Origin: Neoarius graeffei
Taxonomy: Eukaryota > Chordata > Actinopteri > Siluriformes > Ariidae
DNA: 64,000 bases
Assembly: GCF_027579695.1 (NCBI RefSeq)
Contig: NC_083571.1
Span: 39,555,943 to 39,619,942 of the forward strand
Direction: 5' to 3'
The notes under the pieces are model-generated. The model had not been told where the DNA came from and did not search any database. It saw only the letters and a program-made list of their open reading frames with translations. The position numbers and the translations under genes were made by a program. Shown here piece after piece: positions 52,740 to 63,993 of this stretch; position 1 is the stretch's first letter; each line of letters opens with the position of its first letter.

Positions 52740-52856
52740 CTCTGTCTCATCCCCATCGCTCTTCACCACTGTTCTCTTCACCGCTTTAGATTGGACACGA
52801 CCTTCCGTTCTGTCCTCTGCTGATCCACGGCGTTTGACCAATGCCCTCTGACTCAC
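52740..52856 (-). CDS. ank2: Ankyrin-2-like C-terminal domain exon
   Basis: 39 codons, phase 0: VSQRALVKRRGSAEDRTEGR, then VQSKAVKRTVVKSDGDETE. The KRxVxKSDxxxxE block matches the ankyrin tail (VIKRVVLKSDTEQSE). Basic and Ser-rich. Donor GAG/GTATAT. Confidence 0.8.
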
Positions 52857-53080
52857 CTGCACAGGTAACACACAACCACCTATGTACACATGTGTACAAG
52901 TAACACACATTGCCCCAACATACACACACACCTGCACAGATCATTTAAGGTTAGGAGTTGGGGGAGTGGTGTAGGGTTTTAATGGTTATGGGAGTAATTT
53001 AAGCAACCATGACACCAATAGTAACTCAACATGATGTACCACTACCAGACTTCAATGAGGGGATGGTGTTCTCAGAGGCC

Positions 53081-54729
53081 AAGTTTACATTAGACCGTAT
53101 CTGTCTCGTTTTCTTCGCGGATGCACTGTCCGTTTACATTAAACCGCCTGGAAACGCCGGGAAACGGGAATCCGCCAGCGTCCACGTATTCAATCCAGAT
53201 CGTGTCAGCTCCGGTGCTGTGTAAACATTGAGATACGCGGATACGCTGTGCTGAGCTCTAGCTGGCGTCGTCATTGGACAACGTCACTCAGTGCGTTTAC
53301 ATGCACATAGAGAGAATCGAATTTCTGCCGTTGCTCGACTGAAATCGAAGTTCAAAATGCCATGTATACACCTTAATTCGGCTGAAATTGAACCGAACTT
53401 GATTTCTCGGAATCGAGCTGCACGACCTAGATTATGCCATTTCTGCCGAGCTACTTAGTGCATGTATACCCTATTGAGCTACGTATTCGAGCTACTTACT
53501 TCAGCACCGCCCCTTCCGGAAGTGACGAGTGATGAGACCACAAGGGAAACACAACAGCCTCGGTCGGCATGACAACGAATCATGACAACGGCATGAATCT
53601 TTTCTTTTTGTGGCATTGTTTGCACTGTTAAAATTTAGCTCACTTACTGTATCACCAAATACATCTGTACAGCTGTTGCATAGCTGTGAATTGTGTACAT
53701 AAACAAGTCATTGTATTTGTGTGTGTGTGTATATACACACACAAATATATGTCCAATATCTGAAGAATGTCAATAAAAACAAAACAATTGAACTTTTTGT
53801 GTGTTTATTAAGACATAAGTTAAATTGTAAGCAAAAAAAAAAAAATTTGTTGTAAGCAAAAAATGGACTTTAGAAAAATATTATTGTGCATAATAAGTTG
53901 TCTTACAAAACAGTGGTCTGCGCCGGACAGTTTGTAGCCATACAGTCTGTTAGAGCAAGCCTAACAGCTTGAACACGGAACTGCCAGTGTTGCCAGATTG
54001 GGGGGTTTTAAGTGCATTTTAGCGGATTTGAACATGTTTTGGGCTGGAATACGTCAGCAGTATCTGGCAACACTATAGCTCTTCTTCATGACGACAACCG
54101 GAAGTGTACCAACACGATGGGGCGTGTAGCGCCACGTGTGGCTCGGGTGCACAATGCACCTTGCACAATAGCCCGATTTCACTTGTGCATGTAGGATTGG
54201 ATTTCTCTGGCACCCCTGCTGGGACCCTTTGCTCGATTACCGACAGCAGCTCGATTTGGACGTGCATGTAAATGTACTGACTGTGACATCCACCTTCCTG
54301 ATTCGCTGGTGTTGGTCATGTGACGCGACTGCTGAAAAACGGCGCGGACTTCCGCCTTGTATCACCTTTCATTAAAGAGTATAAAAGTATGAAAATACTG
54401 ATGCAAATACTGTCCATTGTGTAGTTATGATTGTCTTTAGGCTTGCCATCCTTCCACTTGCAAGTGGTAAGTGATATGCGCTGGGATCACACACACACAG
54501 CGGCTCAGTCCCGAATCACAGCTTCTGCACTTCACTCACGTGCTCTGTGAGCTGCACAAGGCCGGAGTGCGCACCCTCCAGAGGGCACTCGCTGTTCAGG
54601 GCAGAGTGATTTGGAGCGCAGGATGCCTGCGGAGCCGAGCGTATCCGTGTATTGGTGTTGCTGTGTGCACACTAATCGTTTTAAAAACGTTAATCTGATG
54701 ATCCGCTGATACGGTCTAATGTAAACATG
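53081..54729. mobile_element. Inverted-repeat element (outer of a nested pair) in an ank2 intron
   Basis: Left end AAGTTTACATTAGACCGTAT and inverted right end ATGTTTACATTAGACCGTAT. No transposase frame. It encloses a second inverted-repeat element. The type is unassigned. Confidence 0.75.
53289..54279. mobile_element. Inverted-repeat element (inner of a nested pair)
   Basis: Ends CAGTGCGTTTACATGCAC and, inverted, CAGTACATTTACATGCACG. ACT lies on both sides. The interior has CTCGATTTC-type words near both ends (GAATCGAATTTC left, GGATTTCTC right). No coding frame. Confidence 0.7.
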
Positions 54730-55260
54730 GGCAGAGTGTCGGCTTTCTGCTACATGCAGCACTTTGTGATGAGACCAAATTTTTTTAGGTTTGTTCTCAT
54801 CAGATCAGGGAAATATCCAGGATTTCATATGGATTATCACTCTTCCATAAAGTCTGGTTGTGTGGTGTATTCAGGTTTGTGTGGCGTGTTCAGGTTTGTG
54901 TCATGTGTTTGGGTTTGTGTGGTGTGTTCGGGTTATGGTTGTCATGTGAGCTTCTCCATCTGAGCTGTGGATCTCTCCAGCTCCTTCAGAGTTTTCCTTG
55001 CCTTCTTGGTGGTGTCTCAGACTAATCCCCTCTTTACCCTCTCACAGATTTTAAATGAATGGTCTCCTAAAGGCAGAGTCACAGTTCTGTCACATTCTTT
55101 ACATGTTTTGATCACTCCTTGGTCTTCATGATGCTGTGTGTTTAGGTTCTCTAACACAGTCTGGGTTCTTCCAAGAAAAGGCATATTTATATTGAGATCA
55201 TGTGACACTTTAACTAGACAAAGGTTGACTCCATAAACCAATTAATGTCACTGACGGAAA
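54730..55260 (-). other. ank2 intron, no gene seen
   Basis: GTTTGTGTGGTGTGTTCGGG-like repeats at about 54855-54940. Otherwise featureless. Confidence 0.5.
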
Positions 55261-55702
55261 CCAGATGGAACCCAAAACTAAATTAATCCGTAGATGCTAA
55301 AGAAGGCAACTGGACTTGCTTGAAATCCTTGAAGACATTTCACCTCTCATCCAAAAGGCTTCTTCAGTTCTGTCTGACTAGTGGGGAGTTCCAGGTATTT
55401 ATCCTCTAGTGGACCAAAAGCAATCCTAAGGAGAGTCGTTGAGGTCACATGGGTCGTTGACCCTCTCAGCCATCCTGTAGGTTGTTAGGGTCACTGGAGG
55501 CCAGGAGTAAACGGTGTTCACAGCCTAGCGGGTCATTAGGGTGATCTGTGGGTCGTTGGCTCTCTCTGCCATCATGTGAGTCATTGAAATCAGCTGAGTC
55601 TTGGTGTGGATGTGTATTCAGTTTTCTGGGAAGTGTGCCAAGCACTGCATTGTAAGTGGCTGATAAGTGGTGTCTCAGACCACCCACTCTGTTCAATGAT
55701 GG

Positions 55703-56210
55703 TCATTCCAGGTTGACAAAGATGACTTCTTTTACTCCTCTTTCAAACCACCAGTCTTCTCTGGCTAAAATGCATACACTGCAGTCCTGAAACGAGTGTC
55801 CTTTGTTATTGAGATGAAGATAGACTGCAGAGTCCTGGCCTGAGGAACTGGCTCTCCTGTGTTGAGCCATGCACCTGTGAAGCAGTTGTTTCATTTCCCC
55901 AATGTACAGGCCTGTGCATTCCTCACTGCATTGAACTGTGTACACTATGTTGTCCTGTTTGTGCCTGGGTATCCTGTCCTTAGGGTGGACCAATTTCTGC
56001 CTCAGAGTATTACCGGGTCTGAAGTGTACAGGGATGTCGTGTTTGTAGAAGATCCTCCTGACTTTCTCAGATAGTCCAGAAATGTAGGGAATGACAATGT
56101 TCTTGCATTTGTTGCTGTTTTCTTCCCTGTCTGTTATGTTTCTTTTCCTGGTCTTGATGAAAGCCCAGTTGGGATACCCATACTTCTGAAGTGCTTCCTT
56201 GATGTGTTTT
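55703..56210 (-). pseudogene. Penelope-like GIY-YIG endonuclease fragment
   Basis: The - strand reads YGYPNWAFIKTRKRN, VIPYISGLSEKVRRIFYKHD, RQKLVHPKDRIPRHKQDNIV and YTVQCSEECTGLYIGEMKQL, with the IVYTVQC...LYIGE core of the GIY-YIG nuclease, then SSSGQDSAVYLHLNNKGHSF and EDWWFERGVKEVIFVNLE. A frame shift separates the last part (GGLRHHLSATYNAVLG, 55466-55696). Confidence 0.8.
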
Positions 56211-56495
56211 CAGAAGTGTGGCTATCAGACAACTGAATACACATCCACACCAAGACTCAGCTGACTTCAATGACTCACATGATGGCAGAGAGAGCCAACG
56301 ACCCACAGATCACCCTAATGACCCTCTAGGCTGCTAACTCCGTTCACATCCAGCCTCCAGTGACCCTAACAACCTACAGGATGACTGAGAAGGTCAACGA
56401 CCCATGTGACCTCAACAACTCTCCTTAGGGTTGCTTTTGGTCCACTAGAGGATAAATACCTGGAACTCCCCACGAGTCAGACAGAACTGAAGAAT

Positions 56496-56873
56496 CACAT
56501 CACATCACATTATCTCTAGCCGCTTTATCCTTCTACAGGGTCGCAGGCAAGCTGGAGCCTATCCCAGCTGACTACGGGCCGAAAGGCGGGGTACACCCTG
56601 GACAAGTCGCCAGGTCATCACAGGGCTGACACATAGACACAGACAACCATTCACACTCACATTCACACCTACGGTCAATTTAGAGTCACCAGTTAACCTA
56701 ACCTGCATGTCTTTGGACTGTGGGGGAAACCGGAGCACCCGGAGGAAACCCACGCGGACACGGGGAGAACATGCAAACTCCGCACAGAAAGGCCCTCGCC
56801 GGCCCCGGGGCTCGAACCCAGGACCTTCTTGCTGTGAGGCGACAGCGCTAACCACTACACCACCGTGCCGCCC
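56496..56873 (-). mobile_element. tRNA-headed SINE (copy 6) inside the Penelope-like segment
   Basis: Inverted copy flanked by the 14-base duplication CAGAACTGAAGAAT (56482-56495, 56874-56887), with a (CACAT)n tail at left. Confidence 0.92.
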
Positions 56874-56945
56874 CAGAACTGAAGAATCCTTTCAGTAAAA
56901 CATTTTCAAGGATTTCAAGCAAGTCCATTTGCCTTCTTTAGCATC

Positions 56946-57228
56946 TTCAGATTATAATGACTTGGATGACTGAGAACCTTCACAGACAAAACTAAATTAG
57001 GGGATTTTATTTATACATTATTTTTGCTAACAATATTGTTTTCCCCTGACTTCAATATGATAGGATTATTTTTTTGTATAGATTCATGACATAAAATCCT
57101 GATAAAGTGAATCTCAACTCCAGACTATAATATTCACAATATGGAGAAGTTCAAGGGAGGTGAATACTTATGCAACGCACTGTAGAGTTTTGGGCAGTGG
57201 TTAAGGGTTAAATGGATTGAGAAGATAC
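56946..57228 (-). other. ank2 intron, no gene seen
   Basis: Contains a diverged Tc1-like end (ATACTTATGCAACGCACTGTA near 57164-57183). Confidence 0.4.
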
Positions 57229-57312
57229 CTGTGTAATGTGCAGGGGTCCCTGTTCCTCCATGTACAGTTCCGAAGTCTCAGTCTGTGGAGGAACATCAAC
57301 TTCACCATCAGC
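57229..57312 (-). CDS. ank2: Ankyrin-2-like C-terminal domain exon
   Basis: 28 codons, phase 0: ADGEVDVPPQTETSELYMEE then QGPLHITQ, between TTAACAG and ACACAG/GTATCT. An acidic linker with no recognised motif; it belongs to the gene by frame and splice continuity. Confidence 0.7.
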
Positions 57313-58457
57313 CTGTTAACAAACACAGAAATCAGGAATACACAGAGACACTGTTGTAATGAAAACCTCCACCAGGGGGACAGACCAGATTAAAACACGT
57401 GTGCAAAGGGTTAGGGTTTGGGCTGCAGAAGTAAATAAAGAAATACCAGTGCACTCAGGTAGAAGTCATCTCTTTACAACAATTTAAACCCAGTAAACAA
57501 AAAAAAAAGAAAGGTCATCAACATCATCATACAATTGGGAAAGGAGAAGCTGAACTCAATGAGCTTCCCAAGGAAATGAAATACAGCCCATAGCAAACAC
57601 TTCATGATCAGAAACAGAAATGTAACAGCGCTGTTCAGTCACCTCCAGTCTGATCAAAACCAATTTTCATCATCACCCTGAGGTCCTTCTTAACCTCCAA
57701 CCAGGCCCAGACTCAACTACCATCACTGAGTAGAGAACCTTACCCAATCAAAATAAACATAAGCCAATCACAATAAAGAACATTAACCAATTAAAATAAA
57801 CATTACTCAATTACAATAATAAAATCATTATCCAAAGTAAATGTTAAGACAATAATCAATCCAAACTGAGAACATTATCTCGTTAAAAACACTAAAGAAC
57901 AAATTAAAAATAAAGGACAGTTTCTACAGGCTGCCATTTCACTTCGTGGTTCTGCACTGTGCATGGAAATGGATTTGGTAGAATGTTTAACTCCATGGAC
58001 GTGACTGAAGAAGAGGAGTAAAGCAGAACTTCAGCTCTCAGAACATGCAGCAGCATCACACAGGACATTCATGCAAATAACCTAATCATCATCGCCCATC
58101 AGTGCAGGAGCGATCAGTCCATCTGCTGATATTTTACACCACGCCAGTTCCAGAAACAATCTTCTCTAGATAATTTTATTCAGGAAAAATAAAACAATCT
58201 GATCATGCAGCAGTGTGAGGTTCTGAAGGTCAGAAATCTTCTGAAGGTCAGAAATCTCCAATATGAATGAAAAACGAGTTTTAAATACAGAACACTTTTT
58301 TATGAAGCAGGTTCAAGTGCAGACATCATGATGTTAAGAATCCTGCTGATTCAACTAACTACAGAAACTAAAATGTCTTCTTTGTGCCAGGAATTAGGAA
58401 CAGCAAAAAGTTAAGCTGGGGATAAAAGTGGAGAGAAGGACCATGCGCTGATCTTAC
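57313..58457 (-). other. ank2 intron; CCAAT-type tandem repeats
   Basis: At 57730-57900 CAATCA(A/C)AATAAACATTA-like units recur, echoing 52580-52739. No coding frame elsewhere. Confidence 0.55.
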
Positions 58458-60173
58458 CCTCCTCAGATCATCATCATCATCATCATAATCATCATCCCCA
58501 TCATCCATAACATCCCCATGAGGAGGAGCTTCTTCAGAAGAACTAATGTATGACTGTAAACTCTTTTTCAGTCTGGCTGGCTCCTCTTGTTCCTCTGACT
58601 CTTGTAAAACTTCCTGGATGACTGGTACTTCCATGCAGTTCTGGATAGAATCCTGGTTCTCTTCTTCACCAGTCTTAGATGTGCTCGGACTTTCAGCACT
58701 ACGTTCTTGTGGCGTTATGCTAATACATGTTGCCCAAGCTACATTCTGTTCTAGTCCCAGGTCTGAGTAATTTGAGTTTGCCAAGAACATTTCCTGCTCT
58801 TCAGGTAGATGGAAGACACTCTGGAGAATCTGAGCATGTTCATTCTGCATCTTCATGATTTCAGGCTCTTTAGTTTTGGAAAGTGGTTTTATGAGTGTTT
58901 CATCATGATGTTCAGATTTTCTTGACTCAGTGCTCTCCAAGGCAATGCCTTCACCAGTCAGTGGATTTTCTGTAGGAACAAGTTTTTGAAGTAATGCCAG
59001 AGCTTCATTGGTGCTTAAGGAGCATACAGTAGTTTGGTCAGATTCAGAGAAACTGCAGCTGAATGAAGCCTCCTCTGAAAACTGAGATAGTGAATCAGAC
59101 ATAAAAGATTCTGATTGTGGACATTTTGAGCTTTGTGAGGTTGCCATCTCAGGAACCTTGGTGAGAAGCTGATAAGCCTCCTGATCAGAGCTTCTCTCTG
59201 GTGCCCAAAGAACTTCCCCAAACTCAAAGTGCTGCATGGTTCGGACTGTGTCTGGTGTTCGTGGAGAACCATCTGAGTGAGAAACTGGTGAAACATCTTG
59301 CTGAAGAATGCTCTTTTTCAAAATGGAACAGCCTGATGTGATATTCCCTTCAAACTGGACCTCATGCTGCATTTCATCATCATCAGTGTAGATGTTATGG
59401 GTTTCTTGAAGGTCATGTTTTTGTTCTTGTTGAGAGGAATGTCGGTCATCAAGTAGTTCCTCTGAAAGAGGTTTCTGTTCTAGAGATTCTTCAGGAGATG
59501 CAGCGTCCTGGATGCATGGTATAATCATTTGAGGAGATTCCTCTTGACTAACAGCTTCCGTCTTTGCTTCAGGTATTTGAGACACTTCATTCCAACCTTC
59601 TGATGGTTCCTGTTTCTCCATGTTACCTTTATAATTACATGCTGAATCAAACACAGCATGTTCTCCAGCTGGGAGCTGATCAGATTCAGGATTTACAAAA
59701 ATGTAATCAGACTCAGATGGTGTCCTGGTGAGGTCTAGGGTTTGCTGTGTCAAGTCCTCTGAAGCAGATCTCTTCATCATTTGATCAACTGAAAGAGTAA
59801 GTTCTTCTCCAGGTTCTTGATCAATCTCAGTAAGCTGCAGGACTTTGTGTGCATCAGAGCCAGAGAGACGAGACTGTAGAAACTCTGAGGAGGACTTCTC
59901 ACTTTCTTCCATGTCACTTTTCTCATACACAGGAGAAAGATCATCAGGTGAAGATTCCAGATTTTTCTCAGCATGTCCTTGTGACATGTATGTTCGAACC
60001 TCAGCTTGGTTTGAGTGCCAGTCTGTTGAAAGCTCACATGAAAATCTGTCAATGGAAGACTGACTGAAGTTGAAGTATGGCTTTGGAGGTTCTACTGCAG
60101 GTGAGAGACTCAGGACATTGTGATCTTCAGGTTCACTCAGAGCCTGATCTGCAGCCAGACCTGCAGCTGAGAG
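58458..60173 (-). CDS. ank2: Ankyrin-2-like large C-terminal exon (572 codons)
   Basis: 1716 bases, phase 0 at both ends, open throughout. It starts LSAAGLAADQALSEPED after ATCACCCAG and ends DDDDDDLRR before AGG/GTAAGA. The sequence is Ser/Glu/Gln-rich and low in hydrophobics, so it is probably disordered, with an Asp run (DDGDDDYDDDDDD) just before the donor. It contains GEELTLSVDQMMKRSASEDL and SGCSILKKSILQQDVSP. The position is between the death domain (upstream of the window) and the short C-terminal exons. I recognise no catalytic domain. Such fast-evolving exons are usual for ankyrin regulatory regions. Frame continuity through six junctions supports it as real coding DNA. Confidence 0.8.
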
Positions 60174-60685
60174 CTGGGTGATGAAATGTAATAGAAAAAG
60201 GTTTATAATAAATCAGATGATGGAAGTGAAGATCGGAGGTCAGTTGGAGGGCACTGTAGGATTATTAACAAATTATTCACGTAAATTCACATTCCAGCGT
60301 TTAAAGCAACGTTACTGCAAAACGTCACGAGTAAAAGTGATAGTGAATGACAGAAATCTTTCAGAAACACACGACTTTCCTACAACACAAATAATATGCT
60401 AAACAAAGACACATTCAAAATCTAAGATTTACACATGAAACAATGAATGTTACAAATGCGTAACAAAACATTCCATGTTGTTATAAAGGTACAAGTTAAA
60501 CTAAACATTAAATAAATGAAGTAATACCAAAGAACCTGTAAGAGCCGCACTGTAGCATTAATGATGTCTGTGTTTCAGATGATCACAATACTGTACTGGT
60601 GATACGTCGTTACTCACTGAGAGAACAGAGCGATTTTAACACATTGAAACTCAACACATTCATCTGGAAAAACACAGAGACTTAC
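60174..60685 (-). other. ank2 intron, no gene seen
   Basis: AT-rich with a weak acceptor tract near 60174-60190 (- strand ATTTCATCACCCAG). Confidence 0.5.
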
Positions 60686-60746
60686 TGGTCCTTGTGGAGA
60701 TAAGTGTGTTAAGTCAGTTTCACCCTCTTGACACGCCCACACCTCT
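60686..60746 (-). CDS. ank2: Ankyrin-2-like small exon
   Basis: 61 bases, phase 2 in and 0 out: one base, then EVWACQEGETDLTHLSPQGP. Acceptor GTGTATTACAG and donor CCA/GTAAGT are both strong. Acidic, no domain assigned. Confidence 0.65.
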
Positions 60747-60877
60747 CTGTAATACACACCAGCAGCATGTTACAGCTAACTACAGTTATACAAGTGTCAC
60801 AGTCATGTGATTAGTGAGATTTAGCTGGATCATGTGATTTACTTCAAGCTGTGGTACTCTATTTCAGGATTAAATGT

Positions 60878-60879
<2 letters not shown>

Positions 60880-60926
<47 letters not shown>
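60880..60926. repeat. (ATT)n microsatellite
   Basis: About 15 ATT units in an ank2 intron, ending where the truncated Tc1 begins. Confidence 0.95.
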
Positions 60927-61238
60927 ATACACAACTCCTAAAAGTATATCAAAATAACCCAATTAATCAAATGAGAAAAAAAAATTATACTTGGAAATTT
61001 ATTTATTGAGGAAAATGATCCAGTGTTACATATCACTGAGAGTCAAAAGTATGTGAACCTCTAGGATTAGGAGTTAATCTGAAGGTGCAATTAGAGTCAG
61101 GTGTTCTCAGTCAATGGGATGACAATCAGGAGAGTGTTCGCCCTGTTTCAGTTAAAGAACAGGGATCTCTCAAAGTCTGATCTTCACAACATGTTTATGG
61201 AAGTGCATCATGGGCTGAACAAATGAGATTTCTGAGGA

Positions 61239-61780
61239 TGTCACAGTCCGCCCCAGGCCTTCCAGATCCTGAGCCAGATTTTGTCTCTGGTGACTCTGTG
61301 CTGTGTCTTACTCCACTCCACGTTTTACCCAAGACCTGCTCTGCGGACAATCCAACCTGCTGCTGGCTGACTAATCAGCAACAGTACTTTACCTTGGTTT
61401 TGGGATTCTGCCTTTGTGGAGTTATCTTTCTGCCTTCACAAAGCTCTTGTTGGATATTTTTCTGGATTCTTCTTTTTGTGTTTTTGGATTATGCACTTTT
61501 GCCTGACTGGAATTTTGCTCTGGATTCTGTTTTTGGCCTGTGTGGCACTTTGCTCTGCCTTGGACTTTCCCTCTGAGCCATGAACATTTATCGTGCTGTG
61601 CCTCAACATCTGACTGTGCAATGACTGTTTGCGCCATTATCTGCTCTTTTCCCTGTTACCATTGAGAAACCATCTTTTGTGCCAAGAGTGGTGTTTAACT
61701 CATTAAAGCCATCCTATTTTCAGAACTGTACGAGTCTGCTTTTGGGACCTAATCTGCTCATTCAGACTTAGGCTGTGATA
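61239..61780. mobile_element. Solo LTR (542 bp) in Tc1 element C
   Basis: TGTCACAGTCCGCC...GGCTGTGATA is flanked by the 5-base duplication GAGGA (61234-61238, 61781-61785). Ends are near TG...CA, with the last CA mutated to TA. CATTAAAGCC near 61703 may be a polyadenylation region. There is no internal domain, so it is a recombination product. Confidence 0.75.
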
Positions 61781-62562
61781 GAGGACCTCAGAAAAAGAGT
61801 TGATGCTCATCAAACTGGAAAAGGTTACAAAACAATCTGTAAAGAGTTTGGACTCCACCAATCCACAGTCAGACAGATGGAGCAAATGCAGGATCACTGT
61901 TACCCTCCCCAGGAGTGGACCAACAAACATCACTCCAAGAGCAAGGCATGTAATAATCCACAAGGTCACAGAGGAACCCAGAGGAACTTCTAAACATCAT
62001 AAGGCCTCTCTCACACTGGCTAATGTTAACGTTCATGAGTCCACCATCAGGAGAACACTGAACAACAACGGTGTGCATGGCACGGTTGCAAGGGGAAAGC
62101 CACTGCTCTCCAAAAAGAACATTACTGCCTGACTGCAGTTTGCTAAAGATCACATGGACAAGCCAGAAGGCTACTGAAAAAATTTTGTGGACGGATGAGA
62201 AAAAAATAGATTTTTTTGGTCTCAATAAAAAGCGTTATGTTTGAAGTAATGAAAACACTGCATTCCAGTATAAGAACCTTTCCCATCTGTAAAATATGGT
62301 GACGGTACTATCATGGTTTAGGTCTGTTTTGTTGCATCTGGGCCAGGACAGCTTGCCATCATCTGAATTATTTTAGTGAATTCTAAGGGAGAAATATCAG
62401 AACATCTGTCTGTGAACTGAATCTCAAGAGAAGGTGGGTCATGCAGCAAGACAACAACCCGAAACACACAGGTCATTCTGCTAAAAATGGTTAAAGAAGG
62501 ACAAAGTTAATGTTTTGGAATGGCCAAGTCAAAGTCCTGACCTTAATCCAATAGAGATCTTG

Positions 62563-63569
62563 CAGTCACATGATCGGAAAGTACACAACCACCATCTTGT
62601 CAGTCAAAAACACTGCTGAATACTGCTGCACTCGTGTACAGAATGGATCAATTTCAACCGACGGACTACACGGCTCATTTTTCTAATGAACAGATAACTA
62701 GATATATGTCTAAAATAAACGATCTACAGATTAGTGACCCTTATGGCTTACCGGACGGAGTTTTCACGACCAGATTTTGAACTGCCAGCGGAATACCCAG
62801 ACGTGTATAATTACCTCATTAACTTTCCCTCACTGTTCAGTGGTGAAGCACTGCGTGCTTATAAATCTCTGGACAGTTATCTTTACAGAAATTCAGGATT
62901 TGTCAGCGACTCAGATGTGGCATCTTGTAAACAAGAATCCTCATTGGATGGGTAAGTCACTTAAGTATTGAGTATAGCACTGACCAGCCGATTATAGAAT
63001 AGAACAAGGTAATTCCAGCTGTAATTCCAAATCGTCCGTCTTGTTTACATGGATCTGGCATTGGAGAGATAGAGGCTTAGCAGTGGAGGTTTGAGTGGCT
63101 GTTTTCTGAGCTTAGTCAACAGGCCGGCTCTGCAGCCTCGCTTTTGCTTCCGCTCCCGGCGCCGCCTCCTTCGCTTTGCTTCCGATAACAATCCACGGAG
63201 ACCCCGCTGGTCTCACTATCTCGTCCGGAATGTTGTGCATGCGATGGAAATCGCTACAAACCGTCATTTTCTGCTGGAAACCAATGTCCAGTAAGTCCAT
63301 ACGGTTGTAGTGGATATTGAAGTCCGGTACAGATGAACAACTCGCAAAAATACACACAAAAAACATAAAAAACGTGCACAGGTAGGGAGAGCTTGTAGCT
63401 GCAGCCGTTGTAGTAGAATTGTATATAGTAGGGTTTTCCAGAAGAAAAGGTAGAAGTAAAAGCAGAAGTAGAACCAGAAGTAGAAGTAGAAGGCGGAATA
63501 TGGCGTTTGACCGACAAGATGGCGTCTGTCACAATCTGGATCGGCTGTGACGTCACATGCACGTGCTCC
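62563..63569 (+). mobile_element. About 1 kb insertion in Tc1 element C carrying a YqaJ-element-like first exon
   Basis: Tc1 sequence breaks off after AATCCAATAGAGATCTTG and resumes at CATAGAAATGTTG. The ends carry imperfect inverted matches (CCATCTTGTCAGTCAAA near 62591-62610; complement of TTTGACCGACAAGATGG near 63508-63524). It contains a broken coding exon at 62643-62955. Boundaries are good to about 10 bases. Confidence 0.55.
62643..62955 (+). pseudogene. N-terminal exon like YqaJ-type transposon proteins, frame-shifted
   Basis: The first frame reads MDQFQPTDYTAHFSNEQITR then YMSKINDLQISDPYGLPDGV and stops. The +1 frame continues ELPAEYPDVYNYLINFPSLF then SGEALRAYKSLDSYLYRNSG FV in separate blocks, ending near GG/GTAAGTC (62952). 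YP(D)xYNYLxxxPSxxxxExLxAYKSLDAY is a motif I associate with teleost YqaJ-nuclease transposon proteins. A one-base shift inactivates it. Confidence 0.5.
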
Positions 63570-63993
63570 ATAGAAATGTTGTGTGAACAGCTCATGCAAG
63601 GAAACACACCAACATCCCAGAGCTGAAACTGTTCTGTACAGAGGAACGGGATAAAAGTCCTCCAAGCCAATGTTCAGGATCTGATCCACAGTTATAGAAA
63701 ACAATCAGCTGCAGTTACTGCACAAGGAGCGCACACTAGATACCGAAAACAAGGGTTTACATACTTTTACCACTCACTGAAATGTAATGTTGAATCAGTT
63801 TCCTCAATAAATAAATGACCAAGGATAAAATTGTTGTCTCATTTGTTTAATTAGGTTCTCTTTATCTCCTTGTAGGACTTGTGTGAAAATCTGATGATGT
63901 TTTACATCATATTAAGAAATATAGATAATTCAGCAGAATGGATCACATGCTTTCAAGCACCACTGTAATTTCAGATAAAAAAAAAGTACTCAC

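Larger units (their letters stand above)
55261..56945 (-). mobile_element. Penelope-like element fragment with inverted terminal segments
   Basis: The - strand encodes the C-terminal GIY-YIG endonuclease (55703-56210). A segment at about 55290-55640 recurs inverted at about 56225-56945: TTCAGTTCTGTCTGACTAGTGGGGAG versus its complement, CACATGATGGCAGAGAGAGC versus its complement, and so on. SINE copy 6 interrupts the right segment. Inverted or direct pseudo-LTRs are a known Penelope feature. Most of the reverse transcriptase is missing. Confidence 0.75.
60930..63965 (+). mobile_element. Tc1 element C, left end lost, with two insertions
   Basis: Same family as Tc1 element A. The right end TTTCAAGCACCACTG (63965) is followed by TA. 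The left end is truncated after the (ATT)n tract. The transposase reads on the + strand (from about 61786: DLRKRVDAHQTGKGYKTICK, FGLHQSTVRQM; later [18 protein letters not shown] at 62515-62560) but is interrupted by a solo LTR at 61239-61780 and another element at 62563-63569, and has many stops. Confidence 0.88.
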
